Shown one piece after another: positions 1-8,931 of a DNA stretch of 53,376 nucleotides. A program made the position numbers and the translations under genes. This DNA is from Syntrophobacterales bacterium (GTDB taxonomy: Bacteria; Desulfobacterota; Desulfobaccia; Desulfobaccales; 0-14-0-80-60-11), in assembly GCA_020060385.1 (NCBI GenBank), contig JAGVAH010000039.1:1-53376 (forward strand), written 5' to 3'. The notes under the pieces are model-generated. The model ran no database searches and had not been told where the DNA came from. It worked only from the letters and a program-made list of their open reading frames with translations. The first letter of the stretch is position 1. Every line of letters begins with the position of its first letter.

Positions 1-2
1 CC

Positions 3-2408
3 CCCAAGGTGCGCAAGCCCAAGGAGGCGGTGGCCCGAGTGGTGTCTCTGCCTCCCAAGGAAGCGCCGCCCCCGGAGGCGGCCCCGCCGGCCCCGGCGGT
101 GGAGCCTGAGGCTCCAGCGGCTGCGGAGGCCAAAGAAGCTGCGGTTCCCAAGGATCAGGCCAAAGCGGCTGCCCCTGGTAAGGCTGCGGCCCCCGCTGAC
201 TCCGGCGCGGCCTTAAAGAGGCAAAAGGGCAAAGCCAGAAAGAAGGAGATTCCGGCCCGGATTATCAGCCTGCCCACGGAGCCGGTGCCGGAACCGCAGG
301 CGGCCGCTCCCCCGCCCGCCGCGGCTCCGCCGGATGGAAGGCCGGCTCCCGCAGTGCGGCCGGGAGCCAAATTGACGCCAGCACCCAAGCCGGCCCCGGA
401 AGAAGAGAAAAAGGGCAAAGCCAAGAAGAAGACCAAACGTCCGGAAACTACCGAAGCCGCCCGGGCCAAACCCGTGAAGAAACGGGAGGTGCGGGAACGG
501 GCCGATCTTTATGGCCTGGCCGAAGGGGAGGCCCGCCTCCCGGGCCGTAGAAAAGGCCTGCGGAAAGCCGTCAAGAAGATCAGCAAGGCCGAACTCACCG
601 TTCCCAAGGCCATCAAGCGCCGCATCAAGGTGGGGGAATCCATCACCGTGGGCGAACTGGCCAAGCGCATGGGCATCAAGTCCGGGGAGATCATCAAGCA
701 GCTCCTGCAGATGGGGGTGATGGCCACCATCAATTACCCCATCGATTATGACTCCGCGGTCCTCGTGGCCTCTGAGTTCGGGTTTGAGGTGGAGCGGGCC
801 ACCATGATGGAAGAAGATCTCCTGGCCATTGAGCCCCGGGAAGTCGGGGAGGCCGAACCCCGGCCCCCGGTGGTCACCATCATGGGCCACGTGGATCACG
901 GCAAGACTTCTCTCTTGGACGCCATTCGCCAGAGCCGCATCACGGCCGCGGAAGCCGGCGGCATCACCCAGCACATCGGCGCCTATCATGTGGAACTCCC
1001 TGGCGGCCACGGGGAGGTGGTCTTTCTGGACACCCCGGGCCACGAGGCCTTTACCTCCATGCGGGCCCGGGGCGCGCAGGTCACCGACCTGGTGGTGCTG
1101 GTAGTGGCCGCGGACGACGGGGTCATGGAACAGACCCGGGAGGCCATCAACCATGCCAAGGCTGCGGGAGTGCCCCTGGTGGTGGCCGTCAACAAGATCG
1201 ACAAACCCAATGCCAACCCGGAACGGGTCAAACGGGAGCTGTCCCAAGAAGGGGTGGTCTCAGAAGAGTGGGGCGGTGACGTCCTTTTTGCCGAGGTGTC
1301 GGCCAAGAAAGGCACCGGCATCCCCGATCTCTTGGAAAAGATACTGCTGCAGGCGGAAGTTCTGGACCTCAAAGCTCCCCGAGAAGGTCCGGCCCAGGGA
1401 CGGATCATCGAATCCCGCCTGGATAAGGGGCGGGGACCGGTGGGCACCGTGCTGGTGCAGTCGGGCGTCCTTAAGGCTGGGGATTACTTCGTGTGCGGCC
1501 CCCAATTCGGCAAGGTGCGGGGCCTGCTCAATGACCAGGGCCAAAAGGAGGATGAGGTCTATCCGGGCGTACCCGTGGAAGTGCAGGGTTTCAGCGGCGT
1601 GCCCGAGGCCGGGGACGAGTTCCTGGTGCTGGAGGATGAGCGAAAGGCCAAGCAGATTGCCATGATGCGGCAGCAGAAGCAGCGGGAAGCCGCCCTGGCC
1701 CGCATCAGCCGGGTCAGCCTGGAAAAGCTCTACCAGCGCATCCAGGAAGGGGCCGCCAAAGAGCTGAAGATGGTGCTCAAGGCCGACGTGGCCGGCTCCA
1801 TCGAAGCCCTGGCCAAGGCGCTGTCCGAACTGGGCTCCCAGGAGATCAAGGTCTCCCTGATCCACCAAGGCATGGGGGAGATTACCGAGAGCGACATCAT
1901 GCTGGCCTCGGCTTCCGACGCCATCGTCGTGGGGTTCAATGTCCGGGCCAACCCCAAGGCCATGGCCCTGGCGGAACAGGAGCAGGTGGACGTGCGCTAC
2001 TACGACATCATCTACAAGCTCCTGGAGGACATCCATGCGGCCCTGGAGGGCCTGCTGGAGCCGGTGGTGGAAGAGAAGGTCCAGGGGCGGGCCGAGGTGC
2101 GCCAGGTCTTCTCCATCACTAAGGTGGGCACCATTGCCGGCTGCATGATCCTGGACGGCAAGGTGGAGCGGAACTCCCTGGCCCGGGTGCTGCGCCAGGA
2201 CAAGGTCCTCATCGAGGCCGCCAAGGTCAATTCCCTGAAGCGCTTTAAAGATGACGTCAAAGAGGTCTTATCCGGCTATGAGTGCGGCATCGGCCTGGAC
2301 CGGTTCAACGAATTCCAGGCCGGGGACATTATCGAGACCTATACCCAGGAAAAGGTGAAGGCCGTGCTGGAAGCCCTGCCCACCCGAGAAGAGAAGGCGG
2401 CAGAGTAA
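3..2408 (+). CDS. infB: translation initiation factor IF-2 (5' end outside window)
   Basis: GTPase that places initiator fMet-tRNA on the 30S subunit and promotes subunit joining. The reading frame is open to the left edge, so the start is probably upstream and the first GTG at 9 is not trustworthy. The N-terminal 180 residues are low-complexity Ala/Pro/Lys with a motif ARVVSLP repeated as ARIISLP. The IF-2 N-terminal domain (around [15 protein letters not shown]) follows. The G domain has G1 GHVDHGKTS near residue 293, G3 DTPGHEAF, G4 NKID and G5 SAKKG, then the C-terminal domains to the stop. First gene of the infB-ylxP-rbfA-truB-rpsO-pnp cluster. Family identity is certain. Confidence 0.97.
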   Translation, partial: PKVRKPKEAVARVVSLPPKEAPPPEAAPPAPAVEPEAPAAAEAKEAAVPKDQAKAAAPGKAAAPADSGAALKRQKGKARKKEIPARIISLPTEPVPEPQAAAPPPAAAPPDGRPAPAVRPGAKLTPAPKPAPEEEKKGKAKKKTKRPETTEAARAKPVKKREVRERADLYGLAEGEARLPGRRKGLRKAVKKISKAELTVPKAIKRRIKVGESITVGELAKRMGIKSGEIIKQLLQMGVMATINYPIDYDSAVLVASEFGFEVERATMMEEDLLAIEPREVGEAEPRPPVVTIMGHVDHGKTSLLDAIRQSRITAAEAGGITQHIGAYHVELPGGHGEVVFLDTPGHEAFTSMRARGAQVTDLVVLVVAADDGVMEQTREAINHAKAAGVPLVVAVNKIDKPNANPERVKRELSQEGVVSEEWGGDVLFAEVSAKKGTGIPDLLEKILLQAEVLDLKAPREGPAQGRIIESRLDKGRGPVGTVLVQSGVLKAGDYFVCGPQFGKVRGLLNDQGQKEDEVYPGVPVEVQGFSGVPEAGDEFLVLEDERKAKQIAMMRQQKQREAALARISRVSLEKLYQRIQEGAAKELKMVLKADVAGSIEALAKALSELGSQEIKVSLIHQGMGEITESDIMLASASDAIVVGFNVRANPKAMALAEQEQVDVRYYDIIYKLLEDIHAALEGLLEPVVEEKVQGRAEVRQVFSITKVGTIAGCMILDGKVERNSLARVLRQDKVLIEAAKVNSLKRFKDDVKEVLSGYECGIGLDRFNEFQAGDIIETYTQEKVKAVLEALPTREEKAAE

Positions 2409-2454
2409 ACCGTGAGTTATTCCAGGCGCCCTACCGCCTTAACCAGAGAAAGAT

Positions 2455-2748
2455 ATGATTGTGGCCGCGGCCCGCATTACCTTGCTTATCCCTGATAACA
2501 ACTCTTTGAAGGGAAAGCGCCAGGTGGTGCGGAGCCTCATTGAAAAGGTGCGCCACCGCTTCGGCATCGCCATCGCCGAAGTGGACAGCCATGATCTGTG
2601 GCAGCGGGCGGAAATAGGTCTGGCGGTAGTGGGCAATGACGAGACGCTCCTCACCAAAACCGTGGACCGGGTGATGCATTTCATGGAGAACCAGCACCTG
2701 GCGGAGATCATCGACTCCCAACTGGAGTTGGTGCACCTGGAGAGATAG
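2455..2748 (+). CDS. ylxP: DUF503 / YlxP-like protein
   Basis: A 97-residue protein matching the DUF503 (YlxP) family, which classically sits between infB and rbfA. YlxP in Firmicutes is linked to ribosome maturation, but its biochemical role is not established. The start ATG lies 46 bases after infB. The typical features are the opening MIVAAARITLLIP, the SLKGKRQVVRSLIEKVRHRF segment and the closing acidic LELVHLER. No upstream promoter is visible, so it is probably co-transcribed with infB. Confidence 0.88.
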   Translation: MIVAAARITLLIPDNNSLKGKRQVVRSLIEKVRHRFGIAIAEVDSHDLWQRAEIGLAVVGNDETLLTKTVDRVMHFMENQHLAEIIDSQLELVHLER

Positions 2749-2760
2749 TTCCGGTAAAAG

Positions 2761-2793
2761 TTCAAAGTTCAAGGTTCAAGGTTCAAAGTTAAG
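2761..2793. repeat. period-7 tandem repeat, TTCAAAG family
   Basis: Four to five consecutive heptamers of TTCAAAG/TTCAAGG directly after ylxP. One of at least 16 arrays of 7-bp period in the spacers of this window. Confidence 0.85.
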
Positions 2794-2827
2794 GGCCGGC
2801 GATCAGGTAGTTTGGGAACCGGAAGAA

Positions 2828-2857
2828 CGAAAAACGGGAAACGAAAAACGGAAAACG
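2828..2857. repeat. period-7 tandem repeat, CGAAAAA family
   Basis: Four heptamers of CGAAAAA/CGGGAAA/CGGAAAA ending at the GTG before rbfA. They occupy the place where a Shine-Dalgarno sequence would be expected. Confidence 0.8.
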
Positions 2858-2866
2858 GTGTTTGAG

Positions 2867-3229
2867 ATGCGGGCCGGAGGCGGCAAAAGGGTGACCCGGG
2901 TGGCGGAACTACTCCGGGAGCAGATTGCCTTGATCCTGCTCCACAAGAGCCACGATCCCCGGCTCCAGGACCTGACCATCACCGGGGTGGAGATGAGCCC
3001 GGATCTGAAGCAGGCCCGGGTCTTCTATCTCCTCCGGGAAGGCGTGGACCCGGCCCAGGTCCAGGCCGCCTTGAAAAAGGGCCTGGGCTTCATCAAACAG
3101 GAACTGGCCCGGGAACATCTCCTGAGGGTGATGCCGGAGCTCTTCTTCCTGGCGGATACGGGCCTGGAGCGGGCCGCGCGCATTGATGAGTTGTTGCACC
3201 AATTGGAGACTTCGGAATCAGAGAAGTGA
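2867..3229 (+). CDS. rbfA: 30S ribosome-binding factor RbfA
   Basis: Assembly factor that binds the 5' helix of 16S rRNA during late 30S maturation. The protein is about 120 residues, with the KH-like fold signature: RVAELLREQIALIL, then DPRLQDLTITGVEMSPDLKQA, and the C-terminal LFFLADTGLERAARIDELL. I prefer ATG at 2867; the in-frame GTG at 2858 is possible, and neither has a clear ribosome-binding site because heptamer repeats fill the spacer. In many genomes a DHH phosphoesterase follows rbfA. Here a toxin-antitoxin module stands in that position. Confidence 0.93.
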   Translation: MRAGGGKRVTRVAELLREQIALILLHKSHDPRLQDLTITGVEMSPDLKQARVFYLLREGVDPAQVQAALKKGLGFIKQELAREHLLRVMPELFFLADTGLERAARIDELLHQLETSESEK

Positions 3230-3237
3230 TGGTAGGT

Positions 3238-3259
3238 TGTAGGGCGGGCATGGCCCGCC
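3238..3259. repeat. palindromic REP-like arm, left of the MntA/HepT module
   Basis: Contains TAGGGCGGGCATGGCCCGCC. It is nearly identical to one arm of the hairpin at 34823-34874 and inverted relative to the arm at 3954-3975, so the two arms bracket the toxin-antitoxin module. Confidence 0.7.
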
Positions 3260-3273
3260 ATCATGGCTGAATA

Positions 3274-3297
3274 GTTCAAGGTTCAAGGTTCAAAGTT
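3274..3297. repeat. period-7 tandem repeat, TTCAAGG family
   Basis: Three heptamers of the same family as 2761-2793, abutting the mntA-like start. Confidence 0.85.
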
Positions 3298-3304
3298 GAC
3301 TGCC

Positions 3305-3604
3305 ATGATTAGGAAGTCTAAAGAAATATTGAAGATCATCGAAGAAAACCGAGAAACCATAATGGGATACGGGGTTCGCAGCCTGGGCCTGTTCGGGTCC
3401 GCGGTTCGGAGGGAAGCCACCGACACCAGCGATTTGGATTTTGTCGTGGAAATAGACAATGTGACTTCTGACTCTTACATGGATTTAAAGGAAGTTCTTG
3501 AAAAGTTGTTCGGATATAAGGTTGATTTAGTTATGAAAGATGCTATTAAACCCAGGCTGCGGCCAATAATATTGGGCGAGACGGTATATGCCAAGGGATT
3601 ATAA
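3305..3604 (+). CDS. mntA: MntA-type minimal nucleotidyltransferase (antitoxin of MntA/HepT)
   Basis: A 99-residue nucleotidyltransferase with the fold signature GLFGSAVRREATDTSDLDF, that is G-S-x(n)-D-x-D, the metal-binding active site of the MNT family. In characterised MntA/HepT (type VII) systems this enzyme AMPylates the HepT toxin at the tyrosine of RX4HXY and neutralises it. ATG at 3305 is preferred; the TTG at 3296 is inside a heptamer repeat. The next gene starts at 3588, 17 bases before this stop, the usual translational coupling. GC content is clearly lower than in rbfA and truB, which suggests acquisition by transfer. The gene itself looks intact. Confidence 0.85.
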   Translation: MIRKSKEILKIIEENRETIMGYGVRSLGLFGSAVRREATDTSDLDFVVEIDNVTSDSYMDLKEVLEKLFGYKVDLVMKDAIKPRLRPIILGETVYAKGL

Positions 3605-3925
3605 GATTTATTTCGATGATATTCTCGAGTCGATTGAGAAGATTAATCGTTACATTATCGGCATGGATTTAAAGACGTTTTCAGAAGACGAAAAGACTGT
3701 CGATGCTGTTGTCAGAAATCTGGAAATTATTAGCGAAGCCACAAGGAAATTCCCCATGATGTAAAGGTTAGGTATCCAGATATAGAATGGACCAGAATCA
3801 TTGGTTTAAGAAATGTTATAGTTCATGATTATCCTTCAATTAATTTAAGAATAATTTGGAATATCGTTGAAGATAAATTGCCCATTTTGGACGAACAAAT
3901 AAGAAAAATTATTCACAAGGGTTAG
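3588..3925 (+). pseudogene. hepT: HepT-like HEPN toxin, frameshifted
   Basis: Starting at ATG 3588 the frame reads a HEPN N-terminus (MPRDYKIYFDDILESIEKIN, then DAVVRNLEIISEATRKF) and stops at TAA 3762-3764. The -1 frame continues the family without a gap: IPHDVKVRYPDIEWTRIIGL, then RNVIVHDY, to TAG at 3925. The crossover lies near 3745. RNVIVHDY is the RX4HXY catalytic motif and lies entirely after the shift, so an unshifted product would lack the RNase site and the tyrosine modified by MntA. Either a one-base indel inactivated the toxin, or there is an assembly error or ribosomal frameshifting. No canonical slippery heptamer is seen. Confidence 0.82.
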
Positions 3926-3941
3926 CCACAGGGCAGGAGCG

Positions 3942-3975
3942 GCCCACCCGGAAGGTGGGCTGTGCCCACCCTAAA
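3942..3975. repeat. palindromic REP-like arm, right of the MntA/HepT module
   Basis: Contains GCCCACC-x5-GGTGGGC and then GGTGGGCTGTGCCCACCCTA. The second part matches the right arm of the hairpin at 34853-34874 with three differences and is inverted relative to 3238-3259. Confidence 0.7.
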
Positions 3976-3984
3976 TGAAAAATA

Positions 3985-4887
3985 ATGCTCTCCGGTATCC
4001 TGCTCATTGACAAACCCGCCGGCCCCTCCTCCTTCGAGGTGGTGCGCCGGGTCAGGCGGGCTTTGCAGGTGCGGAAGGCGGGGCACGCCGGCACCCTGGA
4101 CCCCTTTGCCACCGGGCTGCTGCTCCTGTGCCTGGGGGAGGCCACCAAGCTGGTGCCCTTCCTGATGCCGGAGCCCAAGACCTACCGGGCGGTGGTAAAG
4201 CTGGGGGAAGAGACTGACACCCAGGACCCCACCGGCAAGGTGACGGCCCGGAGTGACCGGCTGCCCGAACCGGAGGCGATCTATGGGGCCGCGGCCAGTT
4301 TTGTAGGGGACATCCAGCAGACGCCCCCCATGTACTCGGCCCTGCACCATCAGGGGGAGCGCCTCTACAAGATGGCCCGCCGGGGGGAGACGGTGGCGGT
4401 CCAGCCCCGGCAGGTGACGATTTACGAGCTCCAGGTGGAGGAGGTGGCCCTGCCCCAGGCAACTATCACCGTGACCTGCTCCCAGGGCACCTACATCCGC
4501 ACCCTGGCCGCGGACCTGGGCCGGGCCCTGGGTTGCGGGGGGCACCTGACGGCCTTGCGCCGCCTGGCGGTGGGGCCTTTTAAGGTGGAGGAGGCCCTGG
4601 CCCTGGAAGCCTTGGAAGAGATGGCCAAAGAAGAGCTGGCCGCCCGGATCATCCCCCTGGGGGATTGCCTGCCGGGGTTCAGGCCCCTTTCCGTGGGGCC
4701 GGAGGACGCGGCCCACCTGCGCCACTGCCGCACCCTGCCCTGGCCCGGCAATCATGTGGCCCCCGGAGAGCGGGTGCGGGTCCTGGCCGGGGGGGATTTG
4801 CTGGCGGTGGCCGCCATCCGGACCGAGGGGGACCGGTTGGTGTTGGCCCCGGAGCGGGTGTTTGGGACAGTGAGCAGTGAGCAGTGA
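3985..4887 (+). CDS. truB: tRNA pseudouridine(55) synthase TruB
   Basis: Makes pseudouridine 55 in the T-arm of tRNAs. The 300-residue protein has motif I GILLIDKPAGPSSF, the catalytic motif GHAGTLDPFATGLL (Asp near residue 39), the KTYRAVVKLG strand, QTPPMYSALHHQG, and CSQGTYIRTLAADLG. The C-terminal 80 residues form a PUA-like tail. No good ribosome-binding site precedes ATG 3985, probably because the inserted toxin-antitoxin module and palindromes replaced the original spacer. Followed by rpsO and pnp as in many proteobacteria. Confidence 0.96.
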   Translation: MLSGILLIDKPAGPSSFEVVRRVRRALQVRKAGHAGTLDPFATGLLLLCLGEATKLVPFLMPEPKTYRAVVKLGEETDTQDPTGKVTARSDRLPEPEAIYGAAASFVGDIQQTPPMYSALHHQGERLYKMARRGETVAVQPRQVTIYELQVEEVALPQATITVTCSQGTYIRTLAADLGRALGCGGHLTALRRLAVGPFKVEEALALEALEEMAKEELAARIIPLGDCLPGFRPLSVGPEDAAHLRHCRTLPWPGNHVAPGERVRVLAGGDLLAVAAIRTEGDRLVLAPERVFGTVSSEQ

Positions 4888-4895
4888 GAGCAGTG
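4868..4895. repeat. period-7 tandem repeat, GTGAGCA family
   Basis: Three heptamers of GTGAGCA at the truB 3' end. The array overlaps the last codons and the stop, so the truB C-terminus (VSSEQ) is partly repeat-encoded. Confidence 0.8.
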
Positions 4896-5053
4896 TAGGG
4901 GTGAATCTTGTATGCGCCCTTACAGACACCAAGACTGCGGCGAGCAGCTTTATAGAAGGAAAAAAAATATCGCGGACGCGGGTGGCGAACTGCCCGGAGC
5001 CGGCGGTTTTACAATAAATTCGGCTATCAAATCAGTTACTCAGTTTTTCCAGC

Positions 5054-5085
5054 CAGAAGCTGCAAGCTGAGAGCTGACAGCTAAA
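5054..5085. repeat. period-7 tandem repeat, AGCTGNN family
   Basis: Four heptamers with the core AGCTG (AGAAGCT, GCAAGCT, GAGAGCT, GACAGCT) just before the rpsO ribosome-binding site. Same word family as the arrays at 45484-45570. Confidence 0.8.
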
Positions 5086-5100
5086 AACAAGGAGGAAGTC

Positions 5101-5370
5101 GTGGGCTTAGATACTGAACAGAAACGGGAGATCATTGATCGCTTCCGGCTCCATGAGGCGGATACCGGCTCCCCGGAAGTGCAAGTGGCCATCTTAAGCG
5201 AGAGGATCAATTATTTGACGGATCATTTCAAGTCACACGCCAAGGATCACCACTCCCGTCGGGGGCTGATCAAGCTGGTGGGCCAGCGCCGCAGGCTCCT
5301 GAACTTCTTGAAAAACAAAGATATCGAACGCTATCGGACCCTGATTGAACAACTGGGTCTGCGCAAATAG
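5101..5370 (+). CDS. rpsO: 30S ribosomal protein S15
   Basis: Primary 16S rRNA-binding protein of the 30S platform. It has 89 residues, the standard length, with the family signature [18 protein letters not shown] and [19 protein letters not shown] start at 5101, with AGGAGGAA seven bases upstream. The 213-base leader may include S15 autoregulatory structure, but I could not assign one. It sits 17 bases ahead of pnp; the rpsO-pnp pairing is widely conserved. Confidence 0.97.
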   Translation: MGLDTEQKREIIDRFRLHEADTGSPEVQVAILSERINYLTDHFKSHAKDHHSRRGLIKLVGQRRRLLNFLKNKDIERYRTLIEQLGLRK

Positions 5371-5387
5371 GAGGCAGTTTAAACCTC

Positions 5388-7550
5388 ATGTCAAATATAT
5401 TCAAAATAGAAGTGGGAGGCAGGGACCTCAGCTTCGAAACGGGCCGCCTGGCCCAGCAAGCCAGTGGCTCCGTATTGGTAAGATACGGGGAGAGCGCGGT
5501 GTTGGTCACCGCCGTCATCTCGGAGTCGACCCGGGAGGGCATCGACTTTTTGCCTCTGACCGTGGATTACATGGAAAAGGCCTATGCCGCAGGGCGGGTC
5601 CCAGGGAGTTTCTTCCGCCGGGAGATCGGCCGCCCCAGTGAAAAGGAGACCCTCACTTCCCGGCTCATCGACCGCCCCGTAAGGCCGCTTTTCCCCAAGG
5701 GGCTGAAAAATGAAATCCAGATCATCGCCACGGTGCTCTCCGGGGACCCGGAAACCGATCCGGATATTCCGGCCTTAAACGGCGCGGCCGCGGCCCTGGA
5801 GATCTCCAACATCCCCTTCAAGGGCCCGGTGGCCGCGGTGCGGGTGGCCAAGGTGGGAGAGGAGTTGGTCATCAATCCCACCGCCTCCCAACTCAAAGAT
5901 GCCAGATTGAATCTCATCGTCGCCGGCGCGCCCCAGGGGTTGGTGATGGTGGAAGGGGGCGCGGCCATGGCCTCGGAAGAGGAGGTCCTGGAGGCCCTAT
6001 TCTTCGCCCAGGAGCAGTTGCAGCCCATCCTGGCCCTGATTGCCAAAATGCGGGAGGAAGTGGGGCAGCCCAAGCTCCCGCCCCCGGAACTCCCGGATTA
6101 CGGCGATCTGCCGGAGCGGATTTCCAGCCTGGCCCGGGACCGGATTCTGGCGGCGGTGACCATCCCGGAAAAGCTGGCCCGCTACCAGGCCCTGGACGGG
6201 GTGCGGGACAGCGTCCTGACCGACCTGGGGGAGGCTAGCGCCAATGTTTCGGAAAAAGAAGTATCCGGTCTCTTTCAGGAATTCAAAAAACGCCTGGTGC
6301 GGGAATGGGTGCTCCAGGAACAACGCCGCATTGACGGCCGCAGCTTCAACCAGGTCCGGCCCATCAGCGGCGAAGTGAATCTTCTGAGCCGCACCCACGG
6401 CTCCGCCATTTTCACCCGGGGAGAGACCCAGGCCCTGGCTGTGGCCACCCTGGGCACCCCTTCCGATGAGCAGAAGATCGAGACCTTGATGGGCGAGACC
6501 TTCAAGTCCTTCATGCTCCATTACAACTTTCCCCCTTACTCCGTGGGCGAAACCCGCATGCTCCGGGGGCCGAGCCGCCGGGAAATCGGCCACGGCGCCT
6601 TGGCGGAACGGGCCATCTCCCAGGTGCTGCCCTCTGCGGATGATTTTCCTTACACCATCCGCATCGTCTCCGAGATCCTGGCCTCCAACGGCTCCTCCTC
6701 CATGGCCACGGTCTGCGGCGCGTCCATGGCCCTGATGGACGCGGGCGTGCCCATCCAGGCCGCGGTGGCCGGGGTAGCCATGGGCCTGATTAAAGAAGAG
6801 GACCAGGTGGCCGTGCTTTCGGACATCCTGGGAGACGAAGACGCCTTGGGGGACATGGACTTCAAGGTGGCCGGCACCGCCACCGGCATTACTGCCCTGC
6901 AGATGGACATCAAGATGACCGGCCTCACCCGGGAAATCATGGCCCAGGCCCTGACCCAGGCCCGGGAAGCCCGCCTCCACATCCTGGGGAAGATGGGGGA
7001 GGTGATTGCCGCGCCTGCCACCACCCTCAAGGAGCACGCCCCCAAGATCGTGGTGATCACCATCAACCCTGATAAGATCCGGGACGTGATCGGCCCCGGC
7101 GGCAAAATGGTGAAGCAGATCGTGGCCATGACCGGGGCCAAGATCGATATCGAGGACGACGGCCGCATCCACATCGCCTCTCCGGATCAGAAGGCCGCGG
7201 ACGAGGCCATCCGCATCATCAAGGAGATCACCGCGGAGGCGGAAATCGGGCAGATTTACAGCGGCAAAGTGAAGAAGATCATGGACTTCGGCGCGTTCGT
7301 GGAGATTCTGCCGGGCACCGACGGCCTGATTCACATCTCGGAACTGGAACACCACCGGGTCAAGATGGTGACCGACGTCCTGAAGGAAGGTGACGAAGTG
7401 ACGGTCAAAGTCTTGGACGTGGACAAACAGGGCAAAATCCGTCTTTCCCGCAGGGTCCTGCTGCCGGTGCCGGAAGGCATGCAGCCCCGGGAGCCGGAAA
7501 GCAGGGAGAAAAGACCCGGCCGTGGATTTCCAAAAAAGCGTACTGACTAA
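5388..7550 (+). CDS. pnp: polyribonucleotide nucleotidyltransferase (PNPase)
   Basis: Phosphorolytic 3'-5' exoribonuclease of the RNA degradosome. The 720-residue length is typical. Domains in order: first RNase PH domain (from SFETGRLAQQASGSVLVRYG), helical linker, second RNase PH domain (RRIDGRSFNQVRPI, FTRGETQALAVATLG), KH domain (KIRDVIGPGGKMVKQIV) and S1 domain (GKVKKIMDFGAFVEILPG). The final 25 residues are basic (RPGRGFPKKRTD). The 3' end overlaps the following peptidase gene by 29 bases. Confidence 0.97.
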   Translation: MSNIFKIEVGGRDLSFETGRLAQQASGSVLVRYGESAVLVTAVISESTREGIDFLPLTVDYMEKAYAAGRVPGSFFRREIGRPSEKETLTSRLIDRPVRPLFPKGLKNEIQIIATVLSGDPETDPDIPALNGAAAALEISNIPFKGPVAAVRVAKVGEELVINPTASQLKDARLNLIVAGAPQGLVMVEGGAAMASEEEVLEALFFAQEQLQPILALIAKMREEVGQPKLPPPELPDYGDLPERISSLARDRILAAVTIPEKLARYQALDGVRDSVLTDLGEASANVSEKEVSGLFQEFKKRLVREWVLQEQRRIDGRSFNQVRPISGEVNLLSRTHGSAIFTRGETQALAVATLGTPSDEQKIETLMGETFKSFMLHYNFPPYSVGETRMLRGPSRREIGHGALAERAISQVLPSADDFPYTIRIVSEILASNGSSSMATVCGASMALMDAGVPIQAAVAGVAMGLIKEEDQVAVLSDILGDEDALGDMDFKVAGTATGITALQMDIKMTGLTREIMAQALTQAREARLHILGKMGEVIAAPATTLKEHAPKIVVITINPDKIRDVIGPGGKMVKQIVAMTGAKIDIEDDGRIHIASPDQKAADEAIRIIKEITAEAEIGQIYSGKVKKIMDFGAFVEILPGTDGLIHISELEHHRVKMVTDVLKEGDEVTVKVLDVDKQGKIRLSRRVLLPVPEGMQPREPESREKRPGRGFPKKRTD

Positions 7551-8769
7551 CGGCCTGCGGGTCGTCACCGAAGCAGACCCCCACTTCCATTCCGTGGCGG
7601 TGGGGGTGTGGCTGAACGTGGGCTCCCGGGACGAGGCCCGGGAGGAAAACGGTTTCAGCCATTTCCTGGAACACTTGGCCTTTAAAGGCACCCCGGGGCG
7701 CAGCGCCCTGGATATCGCCCGGGAGATCGACCAACTGGGCGGCTCCTGCAACGCCTTCACCAGCAAGGAAAACACCTGCTTCCACGGCAAGGTCCTGGCC
7801 CAACACCTGCCCCGGGCCGTGGACCTCTTGAGTGACCTGGTGCTCCACCCCTGTTACCACCCCCCAGACCTGGAAAAGGAGCGGCAAGTGATCCTGGAGG
7901 AGATCGCGGCCCAGGAAGACAATCCCGAGGATCAGGTGCAGGTGCAGTTTGCCCGGGAATTCTGGGGGGACGCTCCCTTCGGCCGCCCCATCCTGGGGGA
8001 AGAGGGCCGCATTTCCCAGGCCACCAGAGACCAACTGCTGGCTTACCGGGAAATCGCCTACCGGCCTGAAGGCACCATCGTGGCCGCGGGGGGCCGGGTC
8101 GACCATCAAGAGTTGCTGGAATTGCTCACTCCCCGGTTCCAGGACTTCCACAACGGCTCTCCTCTTCGCCCCCGGGGGCCGGTGACCACCCATCCGGGGG
8201 TGTACCGGCAGACCCGGGACCTGGAGCAGGTCTACCTCTGCCTGGGGACCAGGGGCCCCGGGGCCGGGGATCTGCGGCGCTACCCGGCAACCCTCCTGCA
8301 ATTGATTTTGGGGGGGAACATGAGCTCCCGACTCTTCCAGGTGGTGCGGGAGGAACTGGGGTTGGCCTACAATATCTACTCCTTTATGAGCTTTTTCAGC
8401 GACACCGGCTTACTGGGCGTATGCGCGGGGGTGAGCCCCAAAAATTTGGAGCAGCTGCTGGCGGTGACCTGCCAGGAACTGAAGAAACTAAAAGCCGGGG
8501 CAGTGCCGGCAGAGGAACTGCACGCGGCCAAAGAATATCTGCAGGGCTCCATCTACCTGCACGCGGAGGACTGCGACCACCGCATGATGCGCCTGGCCAA
8601 AAACGAAATCCACTTTGGCCACTATATCCCTTTGGAAGAAATCATCGCCGGCCTGCTGGCCGTAACCCGGGAAGAAATTCAGGACCTGGCCCGGGAACTC
8701 CTGGACTCCCAAAACTGGGGCCTGGCCTTGCTGGGCCCGATGGCCGGGGAGGTGGGCATAGATTTTTGA
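7522..8769 (+). CDS. M16 family zinc peptidase (processing-peptidase-like)
   Basis: Insulinase-type metallopeptidase of 415 residues, the usual size for the PqqL/YmxG-like half. The inverted zinc motif HFLEH (HxxEH) is near residues 47-51, with the third ligand in the EKERQVILEEI helix and the R/Y region GGNMSSRLFQVVREELGLAY near residue 270. The GTG start lies inside the end of pnp, so translation is probably coupled. The pnp-M16 order is conserved in many bacteria; the substrate is unknown. No signal peptide is seen, so it is probably cytoplasmic. Confidence 0.92.
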   Translation: MDFQKSVLTNGLRVVTEADPHFHSVAVGVWLNVGSRDEAREENGFSHFLEHLAFKGTPGRSALDIAREIDQLGGSCNAFTSKENTCFHGKVLAQHLPRAVDLLSDLVLHPCYHPPDLEKERQVILEEIAAQEDNPEDQVQVQFAREFWGDAPFGRPILGEEGRISQATRDQLLAYREIAYRPEGTIVAAGGRVDHQELLELLTPRFQDFHNGSPLRPRGPVTTHPGVYRQTRDLEQVYLCLGTRGPGAGDLRRYPATLLQLILGGNMSSRLFQVVREELGLAYNIYSFMSFFSDTGLLGVCAGVSPKNLEQLLAVTCQELKKLKAGAVPAEELHAAKEYLQGSIYLHAEDCDHRMMRLAKNEIHFGHYIPLEEIIAGLLAVTREEIQDLARELLDSQNWGLALLGPMAGEVGIDF

Positions 8770-8790
8770 GGGGAGGGCCGGAAAGGAAAG

Positions 8791-8819
8791 TGATCAGTGG
8801 TCAGTAATCAGTGATCGGT
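8791..8819. repeat. period-7 tandem repeat, ATCAGTG family
   Basis: Four heptamers (GATCAGT, GGTCAGT, AATCAGT, GATCGGT) downstream of the M16 gene. Confidence 0.8.
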
Positions 8820-8860
8820 TTTGGTAGCCGCAGGCTTTAGCCTGCGCCGGCACCGGCTGA

Positions 8861-8896
8861 AAAAAGGGACCAGGGTTGGAACCCCGGTCCCTTTTT
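8861..8896. terminator. bidirectional Rho-independent terminator
   Basis: The stem AAAAAGGGACC pairs with GGTCCCTTTTT around a GC-containing loop. A-tract and T-tract make it usable from both sides, matching its place between the convergent M16 gene and the small minus-strand gene. A second small hairpin (GCAGGCTTTAGCCTGC) lies at 8830-8845. Confidence 0.85.
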
Positions 8897-8903
8897 GATT
8901 TTA

Positions 8904-8926
8904 ACGAAAAACGCCAAACGCCAAAG
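8904..8926. repeat. period-7 tandem repeat, AACGAAA/AACGCCA family
   Basis: Three heptamers with the core AACG, between the terminator and the 3' end of the small minus-strand gene. Confidence 0.7.
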
Positions 8927-8931
8927 GATCC

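Noticed and set aside
5997-7790. 597-codon minus-strand open frame across pnp and the M16 gene
   Set aside because: It is the antisense shadow of two certain genes in GC-rich DNA; no family features.
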